From the NCBI GenBank assembly GCA_964632365.1, contig CAZWDR010000076.1, forward strand, positions 1 to 12,702: 12,702 bases of DNA, read 5' to 3'. This DNA is from ZC4RG30 sp964632365 (GTDB lineage Bacteria; Pseudomonadota; Gammaproteobacteria; Steroidobacterales; Steroidobacteraceae). The notes under the pieces were generated by a model. That model was not told where the DNA came from. It made no database searches and worked only from the letters and a program-made list of their open reading frames with translations. How positions within the stretch are numbered: the stretch's first letter is position 1; every line of letters begins with the position of its first letter. The position numbers were made by a program, and so were the translations under genes. Below, piece after piece: positions 6,049-12,702 of the stretch.

Positions 6049-8271
6049 TCACTGCGTCGCGGGACGCGCCGTGCCGGCCGCGGGCTGCTGGCGGGCCATC
6101 GCGCCGGGCGCGGCCTCCGGCAACCCCGCCACCAGGTCGCCGACGATCTGCGTGGTGCGCTCGAGCAGCACGTCGGGCACCTTGTCCTCGCCCACCGCCA
6201 CCTCGCCTTCGGCCACGGCCTCGCCGTCGGCCGACGGGCTTTTTTCCATGTCCTCGAGGGTCGCGAACACGGGCAGGCCGCGTGCCTTGCGACGCGCGTT
6301 CTCGCGCGCCAGCCGCTCGGCATCGAGCTTCTCGCGCTCGGCCTTGCGTTCGGCCAGGTTCAGCGAGACGGAGGTCTGGGCGCGCAGGCTCTCGGCCGCC
6401 GCGATGCTGTCGACGAGCCAGCGGAAGTCCGGATCGTCGCCGGCGCGGGCCAGCTCGGCCTTCTCGAGGTCGGTCGCACTGGGCACGCGTCCCGGCATGC
6501 TGACCCGGCGGAAGCTCGCCGGCTGGATGCGATCCCAGGGCAGGGCGCCCTCCAGCGCGCTCTCTCCGACTTCCTCCATGTCGATGGCCGAGGGCAGCGT
6601 GATGTCCGGCTCGACGCCGCGATGCTGCGTGCTCTCGCCGGTGACCCGGTAGAACTTGCCGATGGTCACGGTGAGCTGTCCGTCCACCGGCGTCTGCGTC
6701 CAGCGGTCGAGCGGGATCAGGTTCTGCACCGTGCCCTTGCCGAAGCTGCGCTGGCCGATCACGTAGCCACGGCCATAGTCCTGGATGGCGCCGGCGAAGA
6801 TCTCGGAGGCCGACGCGCTGTAGCGATCGATCAGCACCACCATCGGGCCGTCATAGGCCGTCTGGCCCGGTGAGGGATCGTCGAGCACCTCGACGCGACC
6901 GGTGTAGTCCTTCAGCTGCACCACCGGTCCGCGGTCGATGAACAGGCCCGTGAGCGCGGTGGCCTCGGGCAGGAAGCCGCCGCCATCGCCGCGCAGGTCG
7001 AGGATCAGCCCGTCGATGGGACCCTCGGTGCGCAGCTCCTCGAGCAGGTTGGCCACATCGCGCGTGGTGCTGCGGAAGTCCCGCTCGCCGCGGGCCTCGG
7101 CCTCTACATCGCGATAGAAGGTGGGCACGCTGATCACGCCGATGTTCAGCTCCTTGCCGTTGCGCGTGACCTTGCGAAGTTCCTTCTTCGAGGCCTTGTT
7201 CTCGAGCGTGACCTTGCCGCGGGTGAGCTCGACGATCTTCTCCGGCGAGCCCGGCGCGGCGCCGGCCGGCAGCACCTGCAGGCGCACCACCGTGCCGCCC
7301 TTGCCGCGGATCAGCTTCACCACGTCGTCGAGGCGCCAGCCGATCACGTCCTGGAAGTTGTCGCTGCCCTGCGCGATCGCGGTGATGCGATCCTTGATGC
7401 CCAGCGTGCCGGCGGTGGCAGCCGGCCCGCCCGGCAGCAGGTTCACGATGCTGGCGTAGTCGTCCTCGGACTGCAGCGTCGCGCCGATGCCCTCATAGGA
7501 CAGGCTCATCTCGATGCGGTATTCCTCCGAATTGCGCGCCGAGAAGTAATTGGAGTGCGGGTCGAATGCGCGGGCGTAGGCGTTCATCACGTTCTCGAAC
7601 ACCTCGTCTGCCGTCACCTGCTCGGCGCGCTTGAGCACGCGCTCGTAACGTTCGGTGAGTGTCTCGGCGATCTGGGGCCACTCCTTGCCGGTGAGCGCCA
7701 GCGACAGCGCATCGTTCTTCACGCGCTTGCGCCACAGCTCATCGAGTTCGGCCGCAGTGGTTGGCCACGGGGCATCCTCGCGGTCGAACTCGAAGGCTTC
7801 CTGCACGGTGAAGTCCGGCGCGGAGGCCAGCAGCGACAGCGCATGCTCGACGCGCTCGCGGTTGCGCTGCTGCAGGCGCGCATACATCACGAACGCGGGC
7901 TCGACATTGCCGCTGCGCATCATGTCGTCGAAGCGCCGCTTCCAGTTGTCGAACTCGGCGACATCGCTGGCGAGGAAGTAGCTGCGCTGCCCGTCGAGGG
8001 AGTCGAGGTAGCGCTTGTACACCTGCTCCGACATGGTGTCGTCGATGCTCGCGCGCCGGTAGTGCGCCGATTCGAGCAGTGTGCCGATGCGGCGCGCGAG
8101 CAGGCGGTGGCGTTCTGCAGGCGCCAGCGCGTCGGCCGGCAACAGGCTCTGGGCCTGGCCGGCCGGCGCACCGGTGGAGCCGGCGCCCGCCAGCGACAGG
8201 ACCAGCAATGCCGAGAGGGCGACCGTGGTCAGGGGGCGACGCGTGCGCCGCTTCAGTTCGTTTGCTGTCAT
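6049..8271 (-). CDS. prc: Tail-specific (C-terminal processing) periplasmic protease Prc/Tsp
   Basis: S41-family protease that degrades or trims periplasmic proteins from their C-termini, acting on cell-wall enzymes and mis-tagged proteins in other bacteria. The 740 residues (E. coli Prc is 682) start with an N-terminal signal or anchor (basic MTANELKRRTRR, then hydrophobic to residue 30). An N-terminal helical domain follows, a PDZ domain at about 250-345 (SYEGIGATL, LLPGGPAATAG), and the protease core with ILDLRGDGGG (424-432). Ser487 in YSASASEIF, Asp498 and Lys512 in SFGKGTVQNL match the spacing of the E. coli Ser430/Asp441/Lys455 set. The C-terminal DUF3340-type part is Glu/Lys/Arg-rich and ends in a low-complexity Ala/Pro stretch. 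The ATG at 8271 is chosen for the signal sequence; its ribosome site is weak. It diverges from the small membrane gene. Confidence 0.95.
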   Translation of the reverse strand: MTANELKRRTRRPLTTVALSALLVLSLAGAGSTGAPAGQAQSLLPADALAPAERHRLLARRIGTLLESAHYRRASIDDTMSEQVYKRYLDSLDGQRSYFLASDVAEFDNWKRRFDDMMRSGNVEPAFVMYARLQQRNRERVEHALSLLASAPDFTVQEAFEFDREDAPWPTTAAELDELWRKRVKNDALSLALTGKEWPQIAETLTERYERVLKRAEQVTADEVFENVMNAYARAFDPHSNYFSARNSEEYRIEMSLSYEGIGATLQSEDDYASIVNLLPGGPAATAGTLGIKDRITAIAQGSDNFQDVIGWRLDDVVKLIRGKGGTVVRLQVLPAGAAPGSPEKIVELTRGKVTLENKASKKELRKVTRNGKELNIGVISVPTFYRDVEAEARGERDFRSTTRDVANLLEELRTEGPIDGLILDLRGDGGGFLPEATALTGLFIDRGPVVQLKDYTGRVEVLDDPSPGQTAYDGPMVVLIDRYSASASEIFAGAIQDYGRGYVIGQRSFGKGTVQNLIPLDRWTQTPVDGQLTVTIGKFYRVTGESTQHRGVEPDITLPSAIDMEEVGESALEGALPWDRIQPASFRRVSMPGRVPSATDLEKAELARAGDDPDFRWLVDSIAAAESLRAQTSVSLNLAERKAEREKLDAERLARENARRKARGLPVFATLEDMEKSPSADGEAVAEGEVAVGEDKVPDVLLERTTQIVGDLVAGLPEAAPGAMARQQPAAGTARPATQ

Positions 8272-8301
8272 GATCCCGAGGCTAGAAGGAGGGTAGGGGT
8301 T

Positions 8302-8589
8302 GTGCAACCGCTTGCGGCGTTGATCGGAATCGTCATGGGGTCCTCGGTTGCACTGCTGGCCGGGCTCATCATGACATTGTTGGTGTTCTGGCTGCTGCCC
8401 GAGTTCCACGAACGGCTGGCAGGAGAATTCCGACCCTTGTCGAAGGCCATTGCCTGGGCAGCACTGCTGACGGCGACTTCGGTGGCCGCATTCTGGTCAC
8501 AGATCCGGCGGCGTCCGTGGCGGGTGTACGCGATGTTCGCGATGCTGGCCACGGTGGTGCTGGTCACGTTTTATTACTGGCCGGACTAG
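8302..8589 (+). CDS. Small three-helix membrane protein
   Basis: A 95-residue integral membrane protein of unknown function. Three hydrophobic segments are visible: residues 5-32 (ending LLVFWLLPEF), about 48-66 (AIAWAALLTATSVAAFW), and about 74-92 (VYAMFAMLATVVLVTFYYW). A basic loop (RRRPWR) precedes the third helix, and there is no enzymatic motif. I chose the GTG at 8302 because a near-perfect AAGGAGG (8286-8292) sits 9 nt upstream. The frame is open much further left, but that part is antisense to prc and is not protein-like. The start codon is only 30 bp from the divergent prc start, so its promoter must lie inside prc. A 13-bp direct repeat follows its stop. Confidence 0.72.
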   Translation: MQPLAALIGIVMGSSVALLAGLIMTLLVFWLLPEFHERLAGEFRPLSKAIAWAALLTATSVAAFWSQIRRRPWRVYAMFAMLATVVLVTFYYWPD

Positions 8590-8603
8590 CTGGCCGGACC
8601 AGC
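8578..8603. repeat. 13-bp imperfect direct repeat and hairpin after the small membrane gene
   Basis: TGGCCGGACTAGC (8578-8590) is followed immediately by TGGCCGGACCAGC, one mismatch. The second half can also form GCTGG-ccgga-CCAGC (8589-8603), a 5-bp stem that begins in the stop codon. No T-run follows. It may be a weak 3' end structure. Confidence 0.5.
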
Positions 8604-8659
8604 TGGCACCAGGAGGGTCGCAGCCGCGCGCGCCGCGGGAGTGTGGCGCGCCAGGGACT

Positions 8660-8881
8660 TCAGCGTGGACGCCGGGCGTTCCAGACGCCCGCTGTGCCGC
8701 CGCTGACGGCGGTGCCGCGATTGTAGGGATCTGAGCCGCCGCTTCGCGCCTGCACCTCTTCGATGGCCAGCTTGTCGGCCAGCAGGGCCGCCTCGATCTG
8801 GGCCAGGATGGTGTTGCGCCGGTCGATGCGCGCCGTGTCGCCCAGCTTGATGGGGCGCTTGTCGTTCTGATTGCCTTGCAT
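8660..8881 (-). CDS. Small hypothetical protein
   Basis: A 73-residue basic protein beginning MQGNQNDKRPIKLGDTARID. I do not recognise its family. It has a polar N-terminus, a central amphipathic helix (RRNTILAQIEAALLADKLAI), then a Gly/Ser/Arg-rich end (PYNRG, GVWNARRPR). No membrane segment, no cysteine pair. I prefer the ATG at 8881; an earlier in-frame start at 8920 would put the palindromic operator inside the coding region. There is no clear Shine-Dalgarno for either. A TTGACA box and a 7-2-7 palindrome lie upstream, supporting a separate regulated promoter. Coding nature is moderately supported by amino-acid composition and by a short, clean reading frame. Confidence 0.5.
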   Translation of the reverse strand: MQGNQNDKRPIKLGDTARIDRRNTILAQIEAALLADKLAIEEVQARSGGSDPYNRGTAVSGGTAGVWNARRPR

Positions 8882-8912
8882 TTGACGATGGTCGGGCCTT
8901 CTGTGCCGCGCG

Positions 8913-8938
8913 TCAAGCAAGTGCTTGATTTATGTCAA
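8913..8938 (-). promoter_or_regulatory. TTGACA -35 box with perfect 7-2-7 palindrome (candidate repressor operator)
   Basis: On the minus strand a perfect TTGACA (8938-8933) is followed five bases later by TCAAGCACTTGCTTGA (8928-8913), an inverted repeat with 7-bp arms and a 2-bp centre. This is where the spacer of a promoter would be, a usual place for a TetR- or MarR-type repressor site. No convincing -10 follows at 16-18 bp (TGACGC). The element overlaps the end of the upstream leftward membrane gene. It probably controls the small gene at 8881. Confidence 0.5.
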
Positions 8939-9301
8939 CTTGTTCGGCGATGTCCGGGCCGGCGAGGCCGGGTGATGACGATCGCGGCGGCCGAGGGCGG
9001 CGATGCCCCGCACGGCCAGCAGCAGCAGCCACGGGCCGAGGAATGCCAGCCAGTAACCGAACGAGCCGCTGGCGATGCCGCGCACGTAATCGAACCACAG
9101 TGATCCGAACCCGCCCACCGGGGCGCCGGAGGGGTCGCGGATGTAGTCGCCGAGGAAGACCTGGCCCGCGAACCAGATGGCCACGGGCAGCAGCGTCAGC
9201 GACACCAGCAGCATCAGCGCCAGCGTGACCAGCTCGCGGGAGACGGGCGGCAGCGCCCGGTAACGGCGCCAGGAGGGGGCGAGTGTTTTGCGCACGGGCA
9301 C
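8930..9301 (-). CDS. Small two-helix membrane protein
   Basis: A 123-residue membrane protein of unknown function. A basic N-terminus (VRKTLAPSWRRYRAL) is followed by one hydrophobic helix at about 24-47 (LVTLALMLLVSLTLLPVAIW) and a second at about 80-100 (FGYWLAFLGPWLLLLAVRGI). Between them is a polar, probably periplasmic loop (GDYIRDPSG, GSLWFDYVRG). The C-terminus is Arg/His/Pro-rich and cytoplasmic if the inside-positive rule holds. The start is uncertain: GTG at 9301 or GTG at 9295, neither with a clear ribosome site. It is divergent from and close to the aguB-like gene, and the start regions overlap, so regulation of the two is likely linked. I see no catalytic motif. Confidence 0.65.
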   Translation of the reverse strand: MPVRKTLAPSWRRYRALPPVSRELVTLALMLLVSLTLLPVAIWFAGQVFLGDYIRDPSGAPVGGFGSLWFDYVRGIASGSFGYWLAFLGPWLLLLAVRGIAALGRRDRHHPASPARTSPNKLT

Positions 9302-9318
9302 GCATGATACCGTGGGGC

Positions 9319-10257
9319 ATGACCCAAAGGCAGCTGCCCGCGCATCTGGCGCGGACCTCGCGGCGCGTCACCGTCGCCGCCACACAATTCGCATGCGGCT
9401 GGGACCGCGATGCAAACCTCGACAACGCCGAACGGCTGCTCCGCCGCGCCGCGCGCGACGGCGCGCAGGTGATCCTGCTGCAGGAGCTGTTCGAGACGCC
9501 GTATTTCTGCATCGAGCAGGATGCGCGCCATCTGCGGCTGGCGACCACGCTGGCGGAGAATCCAGCCGTGCAGCGCATGACGAAGCTGGCGCGCGAGCTC
9601 TCGGTGGTGCTGCCGGTGAGCTTCTTCGAGCGCGCCGGTCTGTCGGCGTTCAACAGCGTCGCGATGATCGATGCCGACGGCGCCGTGCTCGGCACCTACC
9701 GCAAGGCGCACATCCCGAACGGACCGGGCTACCAGGAAAAGAACTACTTCGCGCCCGGCGACACCGGCTTCAAGGTGTGGCCGACGCGCTTCGGTCGCAT
9801 CGGCGTCGGCATCTGCTGGGACCAGTGGTTTCCCGAATGCGCGCGCGCGATGGCGCTGATGGGCGCGGAGCTGCTGCTTTATCCCACTGCGATCGGCACC
9901 GAGCCGCCACCGGCGCCGCCGCTGAATTCACGCGATCACTGGCAGCGCACGCAGCAGGGTCATGCGGCGGCGAACCTGATGCCGCTGGTGGCATCGAACC
10001 GCATCGGCACCGAGCGCTCGCTGCAGTCGCCCGATGACCTTTACATCCGCTTCTATGGATCCTCGTTCATCGCCGATGCGCATGGCGCGAAGGTGGCCGA
10101 GGCCGGCGAGGAAGAAGAATCGGTGCTGCTGGCGCAGTTCGATCTGGCGGAGCTCGCCGAGCAGCGCGACGGCTGGTTCGTGTTCCGCGACCGTCGGCCC
10201 GACCTGTATGGCGCGCTGACCACCTACGATTCGATCAGGCGGGAGCGATCGACGTGA
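9319..10257 (+). CDS. aguB: N-carbamoylputrescine amidase (nitrilase superfamily)
   Basis: Nitrilase-superfamily amidase most like AguB, which hydrolyses N-carbamoylputrescine to putrescine, CO2 and ammonia in the agmatine route. The 312 residues contain the catalytic Glu-Lys-Cys set: Glu56 in LLQELFETPYF, Lys129 in TYRKAHIPNGPGYQEK and Cys166 in GVGICWDQWFPE. The segments YFAPGDTGFKVW, LLLYPTAIGTEP and FYGSSFIADAHG are typical of AguB rather than of other nitrilases. The start is uncertain: ATG at 9319 fits family length best, with ATG at 9304 and GTG at 9283 as alternatives; no good Shine-Dalgarno is visible for any. The usual partner aguA (agmatine deiminase) is not next to it in this window. 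Its stop overlaps the next gene's GTG (GTGA). Confidence 0.9.
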   Translation: MTQRQLPAHLARTSRRVTVAATQFACGWDRDANLDNAERLLRRAARDGAQVILLQELFETPYFCIEQDARHLRLATTLAENPAVQRMTKLARELSVVLPVSFFERAGLSAFNSVAMIDADGAVLGTYRKAHIPNGPGYQEKNYFAPGDTGFKVWPTRFGRIGVGICWDQWFPECARAMALMGAELLLYPTAIGTEPPPAPPLNSRDHWQRTQQGHAAANLMPLVASNRIGTERSLQSPDDLYIRFYGSSFIADAHGAKVAEAGEEEESVLLAQFDLAELAEQRDGWFVFRDRRPDLYGALTTYDSIRRERST

Positions 10258-10730
10258 AGATCCTGTTTGTGTGCCTGGGAAACATCTGCCGGTCGCCCAC
10301 CGTCGAGGGCGTGGCCAGGGCGCTGGCCGCGCGCGAGGCAGCGGATCTGCCGCTGCAATTCGATTCCGCCGGAACGGCCGATTATCACATCGGCGAACCG
10401 CCGGATTCGCGTGCCATCCAGGCCGCGCACCGGCGCGGTTACGACATCTCGGGACTGCGTGGCCGGCAGGTGCAGGCGGAGGACTTCCGCCAGTTCGACC
10501 TGATCCTGGCGATGGACGAGGAAAACCTGCGCAACCTGCGCGCGATGGCGCCGCATGGATTCGAGGACCGCGTGCGGCTGTTCATGTCGTATTGCGATGA
10601 GCCGGGCTGCGCGACGGTGCCGGATCCGTACTATGGCGGCACGGAGCATTTCGAGCAGGTGCTCGACCTGTCCGAAAAGGGTGTGCGCGGCCTGCTGCGC
10701 AACTTGCGGCAGGCCCCGCCCGCGAACTGA
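10254..10730 (+). CDS. Low-molecular-weight protein tyrosine phosphatase
   Basis: A 158-residue cytoplasmic LMW-PTP, which dephosphorylates phosphotyrosine through a cysteinyl-phosphate intermediate. The N-terminal P-loop VCLGNICRSPTVEG has Cys7 and Arg13 (Cys-x5-Arg), and the general acid Asp124 is in VPDPYYGG; the length is normal for the family. Arsenate reductases of the same fold lack this set of tyrosine-phosphatase features. The GTG start at 10254 overlaps the aguB stop (GTGA), so translation is coupled and the start is well fixed. I see no tyrosine kinase (Wzc/BY-kinase) or capsule genes nearby, so its target cannot be inferred from context. It converges on a leftward gene across a short hairpin. 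Confidence 0.94.
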   Translation: MKILFVCLGNICRSPTVEGVARALAAREAADLPLQFDSAGTADYHIGEPPDSRAIQAAHRRGYDISGLRGRQVQAEDFRQFDLILAMDEENLRNLRAMAPHGFEDRVRLFMSYCDEPGCATVPDPYYGGTEHFEQVLDLSEKGVRGLLRNLRQAPPAN

Positions 10731-10749
10731 GGCGCGCTTCAGTCGCGCC
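10731..10749. terminator. Possible hairpin terminator between convergent genes
   Basis: GGCGCG (10731-10736) and CGCGCC (10744-10749) form a 6-bp stem with a 7-nt loop, immediately after the phosphatase stop and overlapping the stop of the leftward membrane gene. No T-run follows, so termination strength is doubtful. Confidence 0.35.
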
Positions 10750-11074
10750 GGCCGCGACCGTCCTTCCATTCCTCGTGCAGCACCTCGCCCTCGATGATGC
10801 GGCCGCCGGCCTCATCCGTCGCGGAGGCGCGGCTGGCGGCATCCTGGAATTGCTGGAAGCGCGGATCCCGCCGCATCTGTCGCATCACCTTGCGCATCTT
10901 CCACCACAGCCAGCCCCAGACCAGCAGGCCCAGCACCAGCGCGACGCCGAACAGCACGGCCGAGAACATCAGCCCGACCACCAGCACGGCCAGCGTCACC
11001 AGCGCGCCGATGACGCGGCCCACGAGGCTTCGCGGGCCGGTCAGGCGCACAGGTCCCCGAGGGTCCGGGGGCAT
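10739..11074 (-). CDS. Small membrane protein downstream of rne
   Basis: A 111-residue protein of unknown function. After a short polar N-terminus (PPDPRGPVRLTGP), residues 17-59 are a nearly continuous hydrophobic stretch (LVGRVIGALVTLAVLVVGLM, then LVWGWLWWKM), best read as a membrane hairpin of two helices. It is followed by a basic helix (RKVMRQMRRDPRFQQF) and an acidic C-terminal tail containing GRIIEGEVLHEEW. The ATG at 11074 starts 3 nt after the rne stop, so the two genes are surely co-transcribed. A GGGA lies about 10 nt upstream, inside the rne end. Whether it works with RNase E, for example at the membrane, is unproven. It is not the phage-shock PspC family as far as I can tell. 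Confidence 0.7.
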   Translation of the reverse strand: MPPDPRGPVRLTGPRSLVGRVIGALVTLAVLVVGLMFSAVLFGVALVLGLLVWGWLWWKMRKVMRQMRRDPRFQQFQDAASRASATDEAGGRIIEGEVLHEEWKDGRGRRD

Positions 11075-11077
11075 GCG

Positions 11078-12702
11078 CTATTCGTCCCGCTGGCTGAGGT
11101 CCGCAGGTCCCGGGCCCGGCGGCGCGGCAGAGGACCAGACCACATTGGGTCGCTCTTGAGGCGGCGGCGGCGGCGGCACCGCCGGACGGGGTGCCGGGCG
11201 GGGCGCATCCGCATCGACCTGCAGGTCGGTGCCGGCATGCGGGTGGGGTTCGGGACGACGCTCGGCCGGCGGCATCGGTGGCGGCGCATGCGCGCCGTCG
11301 TCGCGGTCCGCACCCTGCTGCGCAGGGCCGCCCTCGTCATCGTGCCAGTTGCCATGGCCATTGGCGCTGCCATTGAGACCGGCATCGCCACCGGCGCCCA
11401 GCGCGGCCGCGCCTTCGCCCCGGCCACCGCGGCCGCGACGGCGACGCCCGCCGCGACGTGAGCGCTTCTCGCCCTGCGCCATCGGCGTTGCACCGGATTC
11501 CGGTGAACCGGCCGCAACCGGCTCTGCCATTGGCTCTGGCGCCTTTGCCACCGCGGACTCCGCCGGACGCGGCTGCGGTTCGCGGCGCGGCTTCTGCTCG
11601 CCGCGCTGCGGGGACTGGCGGCGCGAGTCGTCGCCGGCCTTGCGGTCGCGGTCCCGGTGGTCCTTGTCCTTCTGGTCCTTGTCCTTGTCGCGGCCCTGGG
11701 CCTGGCGGCCGTCGCGGTCCTTGCGGTCGGACCGCTCGCCGCGATCCGCGCCGCGGCCATCACGGTCGCGACCCGATCGCTGGCGGTCGCGATCGCCGCG
11801 CTGGCCACGGCCATCGCGCGAATCACGCCCCTTGCGCTCGGTTCGTGCCGGCTCCTTGCGGGTCTCGCCCGACTCGTTGGCCGCCGGCGCATCGCCGAAC
11901 AGCATGGTCTTGATCGTGCCGAACAGGCCACGGCGCGGCGGTGGTGGTGGCGGCGGCGCGGGCGGGGGCGGCTCTGGTGCCGCGGGCGCCGGTGCGGTGG
12001 GGATGATGGTGGTCACGGCGGCCACCGGCGTGCCCGGGCGCTTCGGCTGCAGCGCGGTGACATCCGGCGGCACCGGCGGCGCAGGGATGCGATAGGAGTG
12101 CTGTGCGTTCTCCGGCAGGCCGAGCTCGTCGCTGCGCACGCGACGGATCTCGAACTCCGGCGTCTCCATGTTGGGGTTCGGCACCAGCACCAGGTCGATG
12201 CCGCACTTCTCCTCGATGGCGGTGAGCGCGCGGCGCTTCTCGTTCATCAGGTAGGTGCCCACGGCCACCGGCACCTGCAGCACCAGCCGCGCGGTGCGGT
12301 CCTTGCGCGCGTCTTCGCCGGCCAGGCGCAGGATGGCCAGCGCCATCGATTCGACGCTGCGGATGTTGCCCAGGCCCGCGCAGCGCGGGCAGGCGATGTG
12401 GCTGTGCTCGCCCAGCGACGGACGCAGGCGCTGGCGCGACATCTCGAGCAGGCCGAAGCGCGACAGGCGCCCGATCTGGATGCGCGCGCGGTCCTGCTTG
12501 ACCGCATCGCGCAGCCGCTCCTCGACCTCGCGCTGGTTCTTGCTCGACTCCATGTCGATGAAGTCGATGACGATCAGGCCGCCGGCGTCGCGGATGCGCA
12601 GCTGGCGCGCGATCTCGTCAGCCGCTTCGAGGTTGGTGTTCAGCGCGGTGGCTTCGATGTCCGAGCCGCGCGTGGCGCGCGCGGAGTTGATGTCGATGGA
12701 CA
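11078..12702 (-). CDS. rne: Ribonuclease E, C-terminal part (cut by right edge)
   Basis: RNase E is the main single-strand endoribonuclease and the scaffold of the degradosome. The frame enters from the right edge with SIDINSARATRGSDIEATAL and continues through GGLIVIDFIDMESSKNQREV and RFGLLEMSRQRLRPSL, the conserved DNase-I-like catalytic part. The zinc-link ACPRCAG (cysteines at about 12391 and 12382) supports tetramer formation, and the small domain contains LVPNPNMETPEFEIRRVR. The non-catalytic tail begins at about 12100 with a Pro-rich run. Next is a candidate amphipathic membrane-targeting helix RRGLFGTIKTMLFG (11894-11935), then a very Arg/Asp/Lys-rich RNA-binding stretch (about 11549-11863), an RRGGRRRRGRGGRG box, and an end ERPNVVWSSAAPPG. 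It is RNase E rather than RNase G because of the long tail. Confidence 0.96.
   Translation of the reverse strand, partial: SIDINSARATRGSDIEATALNTNLEAADEIARQLRIRDAGGLIVIDFIDMESSKNQREVEERLRDAVKQDRARIQIGRLSRFGLLEMSRQRLRPSLGEHSHIACPRCAGLGNIRSVESMALAILRLAGEDARKDRTARLVLQVPVAVGTYLMNEKRRALTAIEEKCGIDLVLVPNPNMETPEFEIRRVRSDELGLPENAQHSYRIPAPPVPPDVTALQPKRPGTPVAAVTTIIPTAPAPAAPEPPPPAPPPPPPPRRGLFGTIKTMLFGDAPAANESGETRKEPARTERKGRDSRDGRGQRGDRDRQRSGRDRDGRGADRGERSDRKDRDGRQAQGRDKDKDQKDKDHRDRDRKAGDDSRRQSPQRGEQKPRREPQPRPAESAVAKAPEPMAEPVAAGSPESGATPMAQGEKRSRRGGRRRRGRGGRGEGAAALGAGGDAGLNGSANGHGNWHDDEGGPAQQGADRDDGAHAPPPMPPAERRPEPHPHAGTDLQVDADAPRPAPRPAVPPPPPPQERPNVVWSSAAPPGPGPADLSQRDE

Noticed and set aside
7555..8301. 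Long plus-strand extension upstream of the small membrane gene
   Set aside because: This part is antisense to prc and has no protein-like motifs. The strong AAGGAGG and GTG at 8302 mark the true start.
11549..11863. RDRD-type repetitive DNA, considered as a repeat array or CRISPR-like element
   Set aside because: The periodicity is codon-level (Arg/Asp/Lys/Gly) within the RNase E tail. There are no fixed-length repeats with unique spacers.
11229..12095. Plus-strand frames opposite the RNase E tail
   Set aside because: The sequence is the reverse of a Pro/Arg/Asp-rich tail and gives Ser/Arg/Pro/Gly-rich shadow translations. RNase E is firmly identified on the minus strand.
1..12702. Search for a new defence, mobile or biosynthetic system
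   Set aside because: No nuclease/helicase defence cassette, integrase, transposase, toxin-antitoxin pair, CRISPR array or biosynthetic enzymes are visible. The layout is that of conserved housekeeping genes.

Overview
This window reads as the chromosome of a GC-rich free-living gammaproteobacterium, probably of the Xanthomonadales/Nevskiales/Steroidobacterales type. That guess rests on high GC, many GTG/TTG starts, the dnaX-ybaB-recR block, the divergent rsgA/orn pair followed by a DUF1249 (YqiB-like) gene, an E. coli-type Tsp/Prc protease and an RNase E with a very long Arg/Asp/Pro-rich tail. It is a family-level impression, not a species assignment. Almost everything here is housekeeping. 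I found no transposase, integrase, phage gene, CRISPR array, tRNA, rRNA or toxin-antitoxin pair.

Left third (1-2864). The end of dnaX, then ybaB and recR, forms a tight rightward replication/repair operon. It converges on a leftward gene for a secreted BOF/YgiW-type OB-fold protein. The 414-base gap 2010-2423 holds a 19-bp tandem repeat in that gene's leader, a strong GC hairpin and a good sigma70-type promoter that should drive the following rnk-like gene through a leader of about 200 nt.

Middle (2854-6043). rnk converges on rsgA across a GC hairpin. rsgA (leftward) and orn (rightward) start divergently 42 bp apart, an arrangement also known in E. coli. orn is translationally coupled (ATGA) to a DUF1249 gene, and 15 nt later comes an unrecognised 355-residue helical/coiled-coil protein with a TTG start. 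The run ends at a perfect 13-bp-stem terminator.

Right half (6049-12702). A large tail-specific protease (prc) runs leftward and diverges, with only 30 bp between start codons, from a three-helix small membrane protein. Then come two leftward small genes of unknown function, the shorter one preceded by a TTGACA box and a perfect 7-2-7 palindrome that looks like a repressor operator. Next is an aguB-like N-carbamoylputrescine amidase coupled by a GTGA overlap to a low-molecular-weight tyrosine phosphatase. Finally a leftward pair: rne, cut by the right edge, and a small membrane protein 3 nt behind it.

Functional themes are RNA turnover and ribosome maturation (orn, rsgA, rne), recombination/replication (dnaX, recR, ybaB), envelope proteolysis (prc) and polyamine metabolism (aguB). 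No clearly new multi-gene system is visible. The best leads are the unrecognised coiled-coil gene, the tandem-repeat leader, the palindromic operator and the small membrane proteins.
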